A stretch of 64,000 nucleotides of DNA from Helopsaltes ochotensis (GCA_013400155.1 VXBM01000544.1:236535-300534); one strand, 5' to 3'; shown: positions 33,101 through 48,100, counted from the stretch's first letter. Numbers and translations are program-made. The notes: generated from the letters alone by a model not told the origin.

Positions 33101-36100
33101 TGTGAAGATTTTCAATATAATAATTGAGGAAATTTAACTTGAACAAAAAGGTAGTTAATATTGTTGCTATCTATAAGTGGAGGTTATAGTTTTTTAAAAA
33201 AACATTCTGAGCTGTCTGTCCTTTATCCTTGTTTAGTGGGAGAGAGGGACAGAATAGCTGAATTGCTTTGCTTGTGGTCAAGTAACCCAAAATTCAGATT
33301 TAGCTGTTATTACGTTACTGAAATTTAACGATTGCTCTCATGAGTGCACTATGAGCCAACATGGCCATAACAATATTTGTAACAGTTGAGTGCTATCTTT
33401 TAAATCTTCCAGCAAAGTTTTTTGCATTCCTTGGCTACATTGAGAAAGCTGGCTGAAGTGTCTCTGGTGTTTTACGTTTTTGTAATGTGCCATCTATGAT
33501 GCAACTTTCTAGAAGAAAATATATTTTTTTAAGACTGCTGGGACTGAGGAAAATGGTCTTAATTCTTACATCTCTCTTAGAGCAGTTTCAGTCCTCTGAC
33601 AAAGTGGAAGAAATACATGAATATTAAACTATTATGGCTGCCTTTATCTTATGTATTTACAGCTCTCTTGAGAGAGATTCCTGACTCAAGAAAATTATGA
33701 CTTCTCCTATTACTTAAAAGTTGAAAAGTATGTCAGTTTTTGTCGGTGCCTGTCTGAGAATTTTCCAAAAACCTGATATATGTATATTTTATTTTGGTTT
33801 TATTATCTGGATTTATGCATGCCGTTCTCTGAAGAGCTGTATAGCTTCATAGATGATGTGCCAGTATTTCAGAGATGAGTTGTAGAAAAGAAATACTCAG
33901 TACTCTTCTAGGCAGTAAGATTTCCACAGCTCTTCCAGGCTGCTTGAAAACCCTTATGGTACTCTTCTGGTTTAAAGCAGTTAGATTTTTTTATTTATTT
34001 ATTTTCATTTTTCTCTCTTATTTTTTTTTTCTTATGTGATGTTACCATGTTTCTAAATTCCATTCTAGAAGTAGCACCGCAGTTTGACTCGCTGTTGAAA
34101 TGATTCCTCTGGGTAATTGGCAAAAATGCTTTGAGTTGTGAAATGTTTATATAAACTACTGCGATAAGAAAATGAGCATCACTCACCCTGTGCATTTCGT
34201 TTCGGTTTTTGCTGCCAACATCCGTGATGCTGTTGCCCAGCTGTCGGTCTCTCAGGTGCATGTGTTCCTTTATACTTCCAGATGTTTAAAGGGATAAATA
34301 GCCTTTTCCTTCTGTCCACCAGCTGTACTAGAGCCCTACAGTTGTCTCTAATAGATACTCCTGTTGCAAACTTAGAGAATCATATTAGAGCAATGGCACT
34401 TGCATTTCTTTATGAGTCTCAATTGCAGAATTAAAATGTAATGCCAGCTTTATTTTTATAGCTAGTTGTAAAATAATAAATTTTAAAGTTACCCCAAGTA
34501 GCCTTATTGAAGCCTTGAAGTGGCCTTATTTTTATTTAAACTTGGTCTTTTGCAATACACTCTTAAGCAAGTCCAGTTTTGGCCTATAAAATTCACTGAC
34601 ATTTTTTGCTTAGTTTAGTATTTTAGAGACATTTTGTTTGTTGATATTGGTGACTGACTGACGTGCTTGGGTGTTGAAGGAGACTTTGGAATCAAAGACT
34701 TGTGCGAGTACCCATTGTAAAAATTGACCTCAGGGCAGGCAGCGAGTGTTGTCTTCAGCATTGGCATCTCAGTCCGGCCCTCCGGCCTCAGCCACAGCCT
34801 GAATTAGACTCCCACTGGCCCTGCCTATATGAAGGATTTCATTTTGGTTGCCTTTTGAAATGGACAGACACGTATCTTACACAGAAGTGCCCACACTTGA
34901 GAATGAAACAATAACAAAAGAGCTTCTCAAATACAGCAAGGCTCTGTCAGCTCCTCTCTGTTACTGACACTTGACAGAAGACATCTGCCTGGCTTCTTGT
35001 GGAAATAAACCTTTATTCTGGCATAAGCCAAAACTTGTTTTATGGGTGTGGGGCTTAAGGAGAGTTCACCAGTCAGAGCAGTTATTTCAGCATTTTTGTG
35101 TGTTGCTCATAAGTGAAAGTTTTCATCCCAGCTTCCATGTTTTGTACATACTTAGAAACCTCTGACATCTGAATGAAATTAGTAGCTTATCATAACTTGA
35201 ATTTTATAGCTTTGTATGAGATACAAAAATTCTGTACTCTGTTAAAATCACTCTGGTTATTAAATATTTTAAACAGCAATCCTTAATCAAAGGACTTTTT
35301 CTTAATAAACCAATCTTTAGTTAAGGCCCATCTGTAATACACTCAGCGCACTAGAAAGATACAAATTTGAAGTGCAATATATCTGTGAAACATTTTGTCC
35401 TGAACTTTCCATGTGTGAGCTCTAAGCTGACATTTAAAGTGCTCATGGTGACACAGTCTGTCCTCTCAGGCTGCTGAGGCAGAGCAGTTGGCTGTTCCTG
35501 TGGTGCCAACACCTCCCAACACTCCCCAGGCACCTGCCCTTCCTCGGGTCCTCACCCAGACAAGCTGCACAAACACCAGTGGGCTCTGCTGCCAACGGGC
35601 TCAGCTGAAATGAGAGGCCACAAAGGAAGCTTTTCAAACCAGATGTTTGTTTTACTGGCCTTGCCCAGTCCTTAGGGTGTACTTTGATCACACCTGAGCC
35701 AAATTTAGCACAGAGAGAGAGAATAAATGTGGGATGTGCGTGTCTTGAGGGGTTTAGAGTAGTCCTGGATTCAGTTCTCTGCTCTTTTCTCAGCAAGTAC
35801 CTGCTTTAACCTTCTCCTCCCATATGTGTGCTGGAGCCTGTTCTGGCTTTGTACGAAATCTCAGGCAGAGTCTTGAACCTCTCTTGTCTCTGACCTCCCA
35901 AGTTAATGTTCTACATTTGGGTTTATTGTCAGTCTAGGACACAAAGAGCTTTTTTATACTAAAGCCTGAGACCTACCATGATCCATTACAAAATGCTCAG
36001 AAGCTTGTGACCAGGTGTTTTTAAGCTAAGTGGAAGAGTGGATAGATGCAAATTCTTGCTCTTAATTCTAACAGAAAAAGTCATATTTCACAGATTTGTA

Positions 36101-39100
36101 GCATCTTATTTGCCATCATGCTTGAGTGCTCAGGCCTGGGTCGGAGTGGCAGGGTTGTGTTGCCTGTGGATCTCATGAGGTTGGGATGTCTCAGCTTTTC
36201 CTTGCTTCTCAGATTTTCATTTTTTGGGGTAGATTGAGTGGCCTTGGGCATTGGGCATCCAGAAGGTTGCTCACACTGGCTTTCAGAGACTAATTTGGGC
36301 TCCATTTTAGTGGAACAGGTTATTTATTGATGAGATGTTGGGACTCTGTAAAATTATTGAAATGCCTTTGAAGTTCATACTTGGAGTGTTTCAGTAAAAC
36401 GGGAATCTGAGCAAGCAGAGTAAAGGAGCTCAATTATTTCTTAAACAAAGAACTGAAGTTAATGCTTCCAGTATGAATTCTTGGTGTAAAAACCACCAAA
36501 TAACATGTTGATCCTCTTGAGCATGTAACTCATTGTAATGCTTTGATTTTTTCCTTTAATTTAGATCTAATACAGTGCACAAACGAAATGAATGTGAATA
36601 TTCCACAGTTGGCAGATACACTCTTTGAGAGAACTGCAAACAGTAGCTGGGTTGTAGTGTTCAAAGCTCTAATTACAACACACCACCTCATGATGTATGG
36701 AAATGAGGTAAGACATGATTCCTTCTGTTAAAGCCTACATGACAGCTTTTAAAAAATTGTCTCAATCTGTAAAGCATTATATATGTATTCAGTTTTTCAA
36801 AGATTCTGTTTTTCCTCTGCTGATGGCTCTAAAATATTTGTCCAGAGGAAAAGAAAATATTCCTTCATTATTTCAATACCAAAATATATCAGCCCTTGCA
36901 ATTTACCTGCAGGTGTCTGGGTTGGTCTGTGAGGGAATAATGAGTGACCTTTCTAGAATGAAGGCTTGGAAAACTTCTGATGAGCTTTACTTCATTAGGG
37001 TAGTGCTTATCAGTAAGAGCACAGCCTAAGAGTGTTGTTGGCACAGCATAAATGTGCAGCTAACCTAATAACAGATAAGAAAGAATACTTGCTAAAGGGG
37101 AGAGGAATATGGTGACTAGAATATTTGATCTTGCAAGACACCATGGGCTGAGTCTTCATATGTTGTTGCTGTTAACATTCCTCTGAAACATCATTCTGCT
37201 GCATTTAATTCACTTAAATCATTTGATCACAGTTCATTAAGAGCTTCCTAGTCAGTACCACGGAGTTAGAAAAGCAGCCTCTCTTGCACAAGCCTTATGT
37301 TAAAAGCTAAACCTTGGTCAGGTGACAATCCTGAACCCATGTGTGGTCACTGACCTAAGAAATGATTACACTGACCACTGGTAACATTCAAATGATGATT
37401 CTTAAAAGTGCTTTCCAGCCATTCAACTGCTGTGAAAGCTTGGTGTTCCTCCTCTCTGCAAGGCTCTGTGAACTTGATGGAAATGACCTGTAAAAAACAC
37501 TCTGCTCTTCACACTACAGCAGTTGAGCTACGTCCAACTTCAGGAGCTTGGATCGTGCAAGTCTGGATAATTTTTTGTTTTGTGTTTTCCAGCTTGTCTG
37601 TTCTAAAGTACAAAGTTAACTGGGCAGCTCCCTTTAGGATTATTTGTATTTTATTCATGAGCAGAGATGTCTCTTTGCTTAGTTTTAATTTATATTTTTG
37701 CCAAATCGAGTTTTACACTTCAGAGACTTTGCTAATGAGTATTTTCAGGTTTTCCTCTAAATTTTTCCCTTTTAAACTAATTTATGTTGTAGACAGAGGT
37801 TACTAGAAACAATGACAAGGTAAGTAATAGTTTGCTTGTAATATTCTTCTATATTTTGACTCTCAGACCAATTACATTGTCAACTTTTTCTTCACCAACA
37901 GCGCTTTATCCAGTATCTTGCATCCCGGAACACTTTGTTCAACTTAAATAACTACCTGGACAAAAGTGCCATGCAGGGTAAGGATCTTTCACTGAAGGAA
38001 ATAGCTCTACTTCTTTTCTCTGTGATGGTGCATGTGTCAGTGCACACTAGGAGCTAAATGGCATTTAAATGGAAGGGTGTTTTGATTTTTATTGCATGAG
38101 AAACCAAAGAATGTAGACATAGGTAAAATGAGGTTCTGAGTTACCTAGGTGAGTGCCAGAAATCTGTAATGTATGTGGGCATTGCACACACAGCTGTAAA
38201 TTTTACAAGGTGAGCTCTTGATGCTCATTAGAATAAACCTGATAATTTATCAACACAATAATATTTTATGTTGTTACATTTTAAATCCTCAGGAGTAAAT
38301 ATTTACTGTTAAGGTGCATGGAATGGTAACTAGGATGTGCTGTATAAATAGGGAGAATGTCTTCAAATCTCTGATAAGTCCTTTAATTACTTGCTAGTGG
38401 CAGACCACATTTTTAGGTTTTTATGTGGGTTTTAAGGGAGGGCAGATAAGTTACAAACTCTTCAGCATTTTACTAGGATTACATTTTTATTCTAATTTCA
38501 AGAACATCTTAACAAGAACTGCTTGGTGCTTGCCTAACAACCTTTTATGCTCAGTTCTGGTCTAATATTTTAATGTGTTTAAGTGTTTATTCTCATCATT
38601 GCAACAAATGCTTTCCTAATCTTAGCAGCTTGGGAAGAAACTAATATCACATCTCAAGATTCTGGAAAGTGCCTAGGAAGGACTTGTTATGCAAGCTGAT
38701 GTGAAATAGGCCAGTAGGAGAACAGTTGAAAAGAACTGGAAAACTGTACCCCTTCAAAATGTCTAACTTACAAATGCTTAACTTTTAGGCTATGATATGT
38801 CTACCTTCATTAGGAGATACAGCAGATACTTGAATGAAAAAGCACTTTCCTATAGACTTGTAGCAGTTGACTTCACCAAAATGAAAAGAGGGTAAGGCTG
38901 CTGCTGCTACTTCTGTTTGATTTTTCCTGTTGCTGGGGGTGGGACAAGGAGGAGAGCAGTTGTTCTGAGCTTGGGGTGGAATGGTGTTCAGTTGGCCCTT
39001 GGAAGCGATATTGTATTGTTGGAACAATACAATGTGTCTGAGATCTCTGTATCTTGTAAATGTGTGTCTCTTACTCTGTAGGATAGATGGAGTGATGAGA

Positions 39101-42100
39101 ACTATGAATCCTGAAAAGCTTCTGAAAACCCTTCCAATCATACAGAACCAGCTGGATGCACTCCTTGATTTTGATGTAAGTACTTTAAGCTCAGTGTTAA
39201 GTAACACTCTCTCATTTTGAAGTGAGAGTTTCATTATTTTATTAAATACTAATTTACTTTCTCATTGCTTTCTACACAGGCAAATCCAAATGAACTAACA
39301 AATGGTGTTATAAATGCTGCCTTTATGCTCCTCTTTAAAGATTCCATTAGACTTTTTGCAGCATACAATGAGGGGATTATTAATCTTTTAGGTATGTGAG
39401 AATTTTTTTAGCTTTTCAATTTTGTGAAAGATACTGAGAAAACTAAAGAACATAGACAATTTCTGACTGCAGTTTCTTAATGAATTGTCTCTGCTCTACT
39501 GCTGTTAAATGAAGCCTGTCTTAGTTTTAGTGACCAGGAGCTTAGGCTTACACATCTGCTGCCTGGAAGAATACATGCTGAAACAGAAAGTGAAATGAGA
39601 GGGTGATGGGTGAGACTGAAACAAAAATACCATGAAAGTGCAATGGATAACCTTTGCAATTGGACTGTAAAGGTTTGGTGAGATTTGTGGTGTTTTGAGT
39701 ATTTCATATACTCACAGTATGGCTGAATTCTGTTTGCCTGTACTTTCTTTAAAACTTGACTGCTCACCTTTGACTGGTACCTGAATCTGCCTGAGCTGCT
39801 GAGATGAAATGTTGGGGTTTTTTGAAAGGGTGATAAGCTCTTAGCAAAGCCTTTTCATTACTATTTAAGCTAGTTTATCGCTGAAACCATCAGTTTGTTG
39901 TTAATCAATTAGTTTTCACTCAGTGCTGTATTTGTAAGTATTTAGGGCAAAACCATAAAAAATGAAGGATGGGGTTGATGCTCCCTTTGGTAGGTCAGTT
40001 CAGTATATGTAGCCACTTCAGTATCAAAATGTATTGCTACAGGGTCTAGAAATACCAGAAATATTTTCAAATGATAAAATAATTAATCTCATTGCCAGCT
40101 AAGAAGCTGACTTTTTGAAAATATTCACCATAATACCTAATCTAACATTTTGCACTGATTCACATCGATGTTTAATAAATTTTTGCATTAAAGTCTAATA
40201 CATTGAAACAGAAAAATCAGTGGTTTTGTATTGACTGACTTATTATAAAAGAGTTCAGGTATTCGTGTAAGCTTGAAAATCTGAATAGCTTTGAGTTATT
40301 GCTATCTGTTCTCTTACTGAAGCTTGTGTCAAATTAACTTGTATAATACTGTGTCAGCTTGTTGCTGGGGAGGCTATTACCTTACAAGAGTTTTATTTGC
40401 ATCCTCAGAAAGATATTTTGATATGAAGAAGAACCAGTGCAAAGAAGGCTTGGATATTTACAAAAAATTTCTAGCCAGAATGACCAAATTGTCAGAGTTC
40501 CTCAAAGTAGCAGAGGTAAATAAATCTGTGTGTATGGCAAGGATATCATTTAGCTGTCTGTATTGGTACAGTATCAATATTCATAGAAACGCCTTTAAAC
40601 AGATTGTTTGCTTAACTTCATTGTACAAGGAAGCATTCTAGAGATTAGATATTTTAAAGATTGTATATGCTTATTAAATTAACATGGAGTGGGATTCTTG
40701 GGTATCCTTTTTATTAGCCAGACCACATAATAAACTTTCTGAAGTATCATTATAAATTTTATGAATGTTCCAGAATGTATAAACTGATTATTACAGACCA
40801 TTTAAAGATATTTATAGGGCTCTCCCCTACTGTAAATGCTTATAAATTGAGAACCAGTTTCAATAAGCAGTGTGGCTGTTTCTAATATTTCTAGCAGGCT
40901 TTTCTGCATGAAAGTTGGGCTGGGTGAACAGCTGAGATTGCCTTGAGATGAAGTTTAATGCATTTGTGATTTCTAAGGTGTGCTCCTAGTGAAACTAGTA
41001 CCAGTTCACAAAATTATGAATATCTCTTTTATACATAGCTTCTGTGTAACATTCAGACACTGCTGGTTTTTATTTTCATTGCCNNNNNNNNNNNNNNNTT
41101 TTTTTTTTTTTTTTTTTTTTTTTTTTGTAAACCCAGCAAGTTGGAATTGATCAGGGTGACATTCCAGATCTTACTCAGGTCAGTGTACGTTGCATATTGA
41201 TTAACCCAATTATTTTGTTCTTTGTGTTTTCAAAGGTCAGTATGTATCACAATAACCATTCTTCTCCAGGCTGTATTCTCTTCTGTGAAGAGAATACTGT
41301 GATTTTATATGTGGGAAATACGTATAGTAGCTTCTCACATTAAGTGCATTCAATGTATTCAATACTTACACTTTGCACTTAATGAGATTTTTTGATTGTT
41401 TAAAGCAATAAATAAAATCTATTTATTGCTTTAAAGAATCAAAAAATAATCTTTTTCAAGAACTTCTGGTTTTTATCACAGAGGATTCCTTGGCAGGCAA
41501 GCCAGAAGTATCTTGCCATACCTAGAGGAAAACCTTCTATTTCACTCTAACTTAATGTCTTCCAACACAAAGATGAGAGTGAGCTGGTTCAGTTGAGATT
41601 TTTTTCTGTCCCCTTAAGTCTGAAGAACTAAAAATCTCGTGTAATTTTTGAACAGTCACATCTAACCCTACACCAGCTTCTTAAAATTAAATTTCATGGG
41701 TTAATCATGAAGAATATATCTAGTGTGAAGGTTTGCCTAACCTTAATCAGTGTCTTTTTAATATGGAAATCAAACCTAAGCCACAAACTTCCATTGTCAG
41801 TGGGGTTCATTACTGCCTACAGTATGATTTCCATCTGAAATCGTGCATGCTTCAAAGCACAAATCTCTAATGCTTGCTCCCAGCATTTAATATTCATCAC
41901 TTTAAGAACTTGCCTATGTGGTATAAAAGAAATATGACTGAAACCGTCAGAGTAAGAGCAGGTAATGATTGAAAACAGTAGTTTGAAGTTCTCTCTTGGT
42001 GTTTGATCTCAGCATCATACTTTGTCTTTTGATTAGTACTGCAGTATTCAGCTGGGCTGTCTTGTGCTAATCACATTATACTCAGGTCTGAAGTTATTTA

Positions 42101-45100
42101 TACCTCACTGGGTTAGTGTGCACTTGTCCACTTAATTGGGTCATTATAAGGCTCTTGAAAGCAAGTGGGGGTTTTTTATTTACTGGGAATAGAGGTATTA
42201 AACTTCATTTTGCTGCTTTTTTTTATCTGAAACTTTCAGTGAGAGAATATCTGCTCTGCCCACAACATTTTATTTCTAATAGCTCAGCTGTTTTGTTGTA
42301 AGTGCATTTATATGAGAAAAGCAATTCTGAGCTGGTGGTAGACCTCAGCATCCTGTGCATTTTGGCAATTTCAGTGCCACTTTTAAACATTCCGCTTAGA
42401 CAGAACATTTTGTGGCATTTAATATCAGCTGAGTAATTGTACATCCATTTAGTGCCACTTCAAAAGGATTTGCTGGAATCTCTTAATACTGCCACTTTTG
42501 CCTGTTTCTGTGAAGAAAACCTTTTCCTTTGTAGGTTTCACAGTGCTGGTGCTTTCTGTTAATAGCTGTTCCTGGATTTCCTGAACATAACTGGGTTGTT
42601 TCCCTCTGTATGGATGTTAGTGCCCTGTTTTGGGAGGTGGAGGATGGAGGTGAATCGTGAAATACAGCCTTTCTCAAGTCAGTGGCTGGATCAGCCAATT
42701 TCTGACATAAAACCACCTTGTTCATCCGAGTCTGATGCTTTGCTGGATATCTGCAGTAGTGAAAAAGTTCAGAGGAACTTCCTGGATTGTTTGGTTTAGT
42801 TCTTGTGGTTGTGGGGGTTGTTCAGAGGGTTTGAGAAGAAGTACAGAATATGTATTTCCATAGAAAAAAGTTTGAGTGGCTTTGGGAGGAAAAAAATACA
42901 AGGAAAAGCTTTCTGGAATTGGGGCATAGTCTCCTGTTACTAAGATTATCTAAGTAGCTGAGCTGTGCAGTGCCTTTTGCAAAGCTATTGCCTCCTCAAA
43001 GGTAAAGGTAAAGGTATGGGGAGGTTTGGTTTGATTTGGTTTGGGTTTTTTTGTTTGGTTGGTTTTTTACGTGTTTTTGTTTGGTTTGGGGTTTTTTTTG
43101 TCCCCGATACCTTTCCAGAAGGGTATTTTAAAATGTCCCCCTTGGGATTTAGCTGTCTGGGTCAAACACTGAATTTATTCATGACCTGTTGTTCAGGTAA
43201 CTACGCTGTCTTAGCTCACCTTGTTCTACTTAAGAAATAAAGGCTCAGGTCTTCATTTTAAGACAAGCAGTTTTATAGGATTATTCTGATGCCCCCTTTT
43301 TTTTTTTTTTTTCATCTCTTGATTCATCTAGCTTGAATTTACCTTCAATGAAAGTGGGAAGGTAGAATTGTGCTCAGTATTTCAAAGGGGAGCTTGCCTG
43401 CCAAAGCCTTGCGTGAATAATATTTTCCTCTTTCCAGGAAATGCCTTGTTCTAGCTTTTGGTACAGAAGGGCTAGCAAGGGCAAGTTTGTTTTTCCTCCA
43501 AACAATGCCTGTTATATCTGTTCTACCTCCTGAAAGCTGGCAAGTGGTAAGAGAGGCTTAATGTCTCTGAAACCCTGCCAGGTGAGGAGGACTGAGCTGG
43601 CAAATAGATTTAAATTTTAGAGGTACATTCCCTTCATCTAAATCCGCAGGAGGATTTATTTCACTTAGAGTAATTGAGTTGGTTATTGTACAGTTACATG
43701 TTGAGTAGCTACTCAGTCTGCAGCAGTGTCCTTGGGATCAGATTGGATTTGATTCCCTGTTTTATCAAACCTAACATCCTGCTGTCGTCAGGTGTTTCTG
43801 CTGCAAGCCATTGTAAATGTCTGAATGGAGAGTGACTGGGTTTTTGTTGTTACTTGGGAAAGTAGATCAAAAATGCCAGGAGGCCTTTGTTTGGGGACAT
43901 CCGTGAGTTTAAGGGAGTAGTGCTTCATCAGCTCTGGTTATTCTGTTAATTCTAACATGGCAAATACTGTTGCCAAAACCAAGAATCCAACTTGAATGCA
44001 CAGAGGGCCACTCTGGGGAATCCATCCTTCCTGCCTCTGTGGTCCCACTCCTTTTGAGGAACCACCACTGAGTAGATGGAGTTTGGGTGTGTAGGATGGC
44101 AGCAAAACCCAATGGCACAATTACTGATGTGTGAGATTTTGTTTGTTTTTAGCTGGGGTGAAAACAAATCTGTGTACTAAACAAAGATGTGTTGATAGAA
44201 GCAGTGTTTTTATAAGTCCTTTTAATTGTAGGCACCCAGCAGCTTGCTTGAGGCACTGGAACAGCATCTGGCTTCTGTGGAGGGAAAGAAAACAAAGGAA
44301 GTCTCTGCTGCCAGCAGGTGAGCACCCAATGAATTACAACAATGCCTCTACTTAAAATTTGTCATTGTCATTCATTTTCAGGATTCAGTCATGTGGTGTT
44401 CTTGATTTTTATTTACTTCTGAATGTATCTTCCTAGAAATAGAAATGAACTATCTAGTGAGTAACAGTCTGATAGCTTAGCCACATTTGAAATGTAGGTG
44501 TCTGCCTGTGTCTCAGACAGGCTTGTGATGATGCTGTAATAAAGCACTGAGCTGAGACCTTGTACATTATTCTTTTTTGCTTATTTTTTTCAAGTCCTTT
44601 GACTTGCAACATTTTTAAAGGTGTTTGAATTTCGATGCTCTTCTTACTCAAGATAGGATGGTATTTATCTGAATTGTTACTATTGCTATGCTCATGGTTT
44701 ACCTCTCAGGCCATGAATTTATCTTCACCTCCTCGTAAAAGTTCTTCAGCCCCTCCTCAGAAACAGCCAAATTAGCTCAGATGTGTTGTGCTGAAAGAAA
44801 TTGTGTTATTCTTTCTTTCAAGTACAGTGTCAGTATGTATGAAAATACTTCTGACTGAATAATGAGAGATGTCTTTTGGCATAGACATTCTCCCACAGAA
44901 ACTTGGTAAATATTGCTAAATGTATCAGGCTGAGCTGTGTTCCCAATTTGCTGTCTTTCTCAGATTATTTTTTTCAGGAATCTTAAGGATTGACTACCAC
45001 AATATTCTGTTCTTATGTAAAATGCTGTGCTTTTTTTGCTGTTACATAGTGTATAAACAAGCTTTCTGTGCCCCTGCCATTTGAATAACGTTCTGGTCTA

Positions 45101-48100
45101 GCTTTAAAGAGGGAAGACAACTGCTGTGTCCCACATTTTCCAGTTCCTACCTGCTGGCACTCGAGGAGTCGCTCTGAGTGCTCGTGCCTCTTTGTCACCA
45201 AACTGTTTTTGAGGTGTCTGCTCTGATGTACCAGAGAGTAAGGGAAGAAGTCATGGGGAGGAGGATGACACCCAACTAGATAAGGCACTTGATGATTAAA
45301 CTGTAAGTGAGGTATACCTGACTGTGGGGTTTTCAATAACTTTTTTTTTAAATTATTGCTCTTTTTAGAGCCAGTGCCCTGTCCAGTGCTGTTTCCACAC
45401 TTGCCAATACAGGAATGTCATTCAGCCGGATGGATGAGAAAGAAAAGCAGCAGGCACTGGAGGAAGAACAAGTTAGACTGCAGGCACTTAAGGTAGGATG
45501 TTTTTAACGAGTTTTGTATTCCAAGATGTTTTTGTAGCTGCATAAAACAGTGTATGGTGAGGAAGCTTGCAAGGTCACTCAGTGTTTTATGTGAGCTGTG
45601 TGAGACATACACCCCTGCTTTGACCAGGGCTGTAAAAATGCAGTGAACATATCTAGAAGTGTAGTGAGGGATGTAAACCTGAAATCATTTGAAACAAGTT
45701 GAGTGTTACATTGCTATGTTATTATTGAGTTGCACGTTGTGACACTGATTTTTGGCCATCTGAATTGAACCATGAAGAGACTGATAAAGCAGGGAGATGA
45801 TTCTTCCTGAACAAAGGTCCATTGAGCTGTTTCTCTGAGTGACTGGAGGGAGCCTGGTATGTGTAGCTTGACTAGAAGTGATGTGCTTCTAGGCAGATAT
45901 GGATTAAAAAATATGGATTTAAAACATCAAGTCTCACCTTGATTTTTACATGCTTTGTTAAAACAAACACTCTTATCTCTAATTTCAGGTACTTTTCTGG
46001 GTTTAGGACTTTTTCTTTTATAAAGTGTTTTATTTATTAATACCATAATTAAAATTTTCTTCTTGGAAAAGGTCTCTAGGACTGAAATGCTAATTAATTA
46101 ATAAGACTAAAATGCCACCTGTCTCTCTCATCTGTCAGGAGCAGCGATTAAGAGAAATCTCTGTAGTATCAAATTCCACTTCCACATCAGCATCCCCAAG
46201 CACTTTATCAGGAAAAAGTGTGAATACCACTGTAGCTGTTGACCTCTTTGCTACACCAGCACCCACAACAAACAGGTGAGAGAGATTTTGCTTTCTGAAA
46301 GAAACAGAAATTACTGCACTGACCTGTAGCTCCAAAATCAACTGCAAAACTGGGATCTTAGTTACCTCTCAGGTACCTTTTGCTGATGTTTTTTTGATGT
46401 ACCCATGGGAATTTTGTCAGTAAGTGCTTAATTACCAGTTTGTTGTTGATGGGCTGCTAGCAAATAAGAGAAAATGAGATCGGTATGAGTGCTCATAAAA
46501 GCAAGAATACAATGCTGTTACATATCTTCACATTTCTCTCTCTCATTTCTTATTCAGCATGCCCAACCTTTCTAGTGATCTTTTTGATCTTCAGCCTGCA
46601 TTTGTTCCAACTGTGCAAAGTACTCCAGCTATATCAACATCAGCAAGCAGTGCTTGGGGAGGTGAGCTCATACCTTGATTTGACTGTCTAAATGATAAGG
46701 GAATTCTTAGAATACAAGGTTCATACTTCATTGAATCTGCATCTTAAACCTTAACTATTTTGCATCCAAACATTGATAAGAAAATATGAAGTAAATCATC
46801 TGAGAATTCTGACAAATTTTGTTGAACACGTAGCATTGGTGTTGATGGAACAAAGGAGCAGAACTGGTCAATAAAGGGGACAGAGAAAATAAATGTAACT
46901 AAAGATCAAAGCTGAAAACTACTGGGAAATAAAACCTAAGCAGGTGTAACTGAAAAGATTTTGGACTAGTATTTCCATCTAATTAAGCAATATTTAATAT
47001 ACTTCTCATTTAAGAGGTGTTGGTAACTTCAGAGTTCTTGTAAAAAAAATGTGGACCTGTTTCTTCACCCATCCTTCCAAAAAATGGTCAGGTTAGATGT
47101 CAAAGAAATTACTTTAATGCCAAAAGAAGCAATGTTACCACCCTAAACTGTCAGTATTTTAATAGGTGGAATTAATACTCATATGCTATTTATTTAAAAG
47201 GAAGATTATTGAAGCCAAAAATGTAGAATCTAATTTCTTTGGTATATGTTCTGTCGTTCTGCCCCTCCCACCCAGTGTCAATACTAGAATAAGTTTCCCT
47301 AAATAGAGAGCTGTTAAGATTTTTATCTGAAACTAAAAATTTGTATCTAACTTTGATCATTAGGTGAAATATTTACAATTTGACTGTCTAGAGATTCTCA
47401 TATTCAATCATTTCAGTCTGTTTTCCTTTTCCATTATTTGTACTCTGTCTTCTTTCCTTCACTTCTGCATCTGAAAGGTCCTTTCTCGTCCTCAAATGGT
47501 TGTGTTGGTTCTCCACCTCATCTGGACATCTTTGACATGAAGCCAGTTGAAGAAGCTGTAAAATCTGCCACCCCTTTCATCAATTCTTCTTTTTCCTCCA
47601 AACAAACAATGGAACTGTTTAGTGGTAAAAAAAACCAAACCTCATGTAATTTATTTGCAACTGGAGGTGATAATGCTAATAATGTGGGCCGTGTAATCTT
47701 TTTGTGGTTTGGGCCAACCTTCATTTTTTATTAACAAGTGAGATGCTGCATTAATTCTAGGTGTAGTAAATGATATGTTTCCTTAAATGTTTATTTCTAT
47801 AGTTGAAATAAACTATTATTTTGTTCTGTTTGCCCAGTCTAGACATCCTAAGACTTGCAGCTGAAATCTGCTAATTTCTTTAAAACTGCAGCCTTCTTTC
47901 TCTTTTGTAATGGGGAATGCAGGAGTTACTTGGCTTTTTAAATCTGTAAAATAAAAAAAAACCCTTTTTATAATAGTAAACTTTCCTAATTTTTAACTGC
48001 AGACTTAATTGTTAGGTTCCCTCTTCCTTTGTATCTTTAAAACTGATCTTATTTTCTTCTCTCTTTTTGCAAAGATGACTTTAGTGGTCATAAACCAACA

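Larger units (their letters stand above)
41179..44231 (+). other. CALM-like intron 8
   Basis: Non-coding, AT-rich. Its first 300 bases carry three serial inverted repeats (41273-41297, 41338-41384, 41387-41447). A G/T-only-like tract lies at 43001-43100 and a T16 run near 43300. No gene recognised. Confidence 0.75.

Noticed and set aside
41387..41447. The 28-bp hairpin as a microRNA precursor
   Set aside because: The stem is shorter than needed for a pre-miRNA with flanking basal stem, the loop is only 5 bases and no known seed is recognised.
44523..44560. gtgatgatgctg...ctgag as a C/D-box snoRNA
   Set aside because: Box spacing is far too short and there are no terminal pairing arms.
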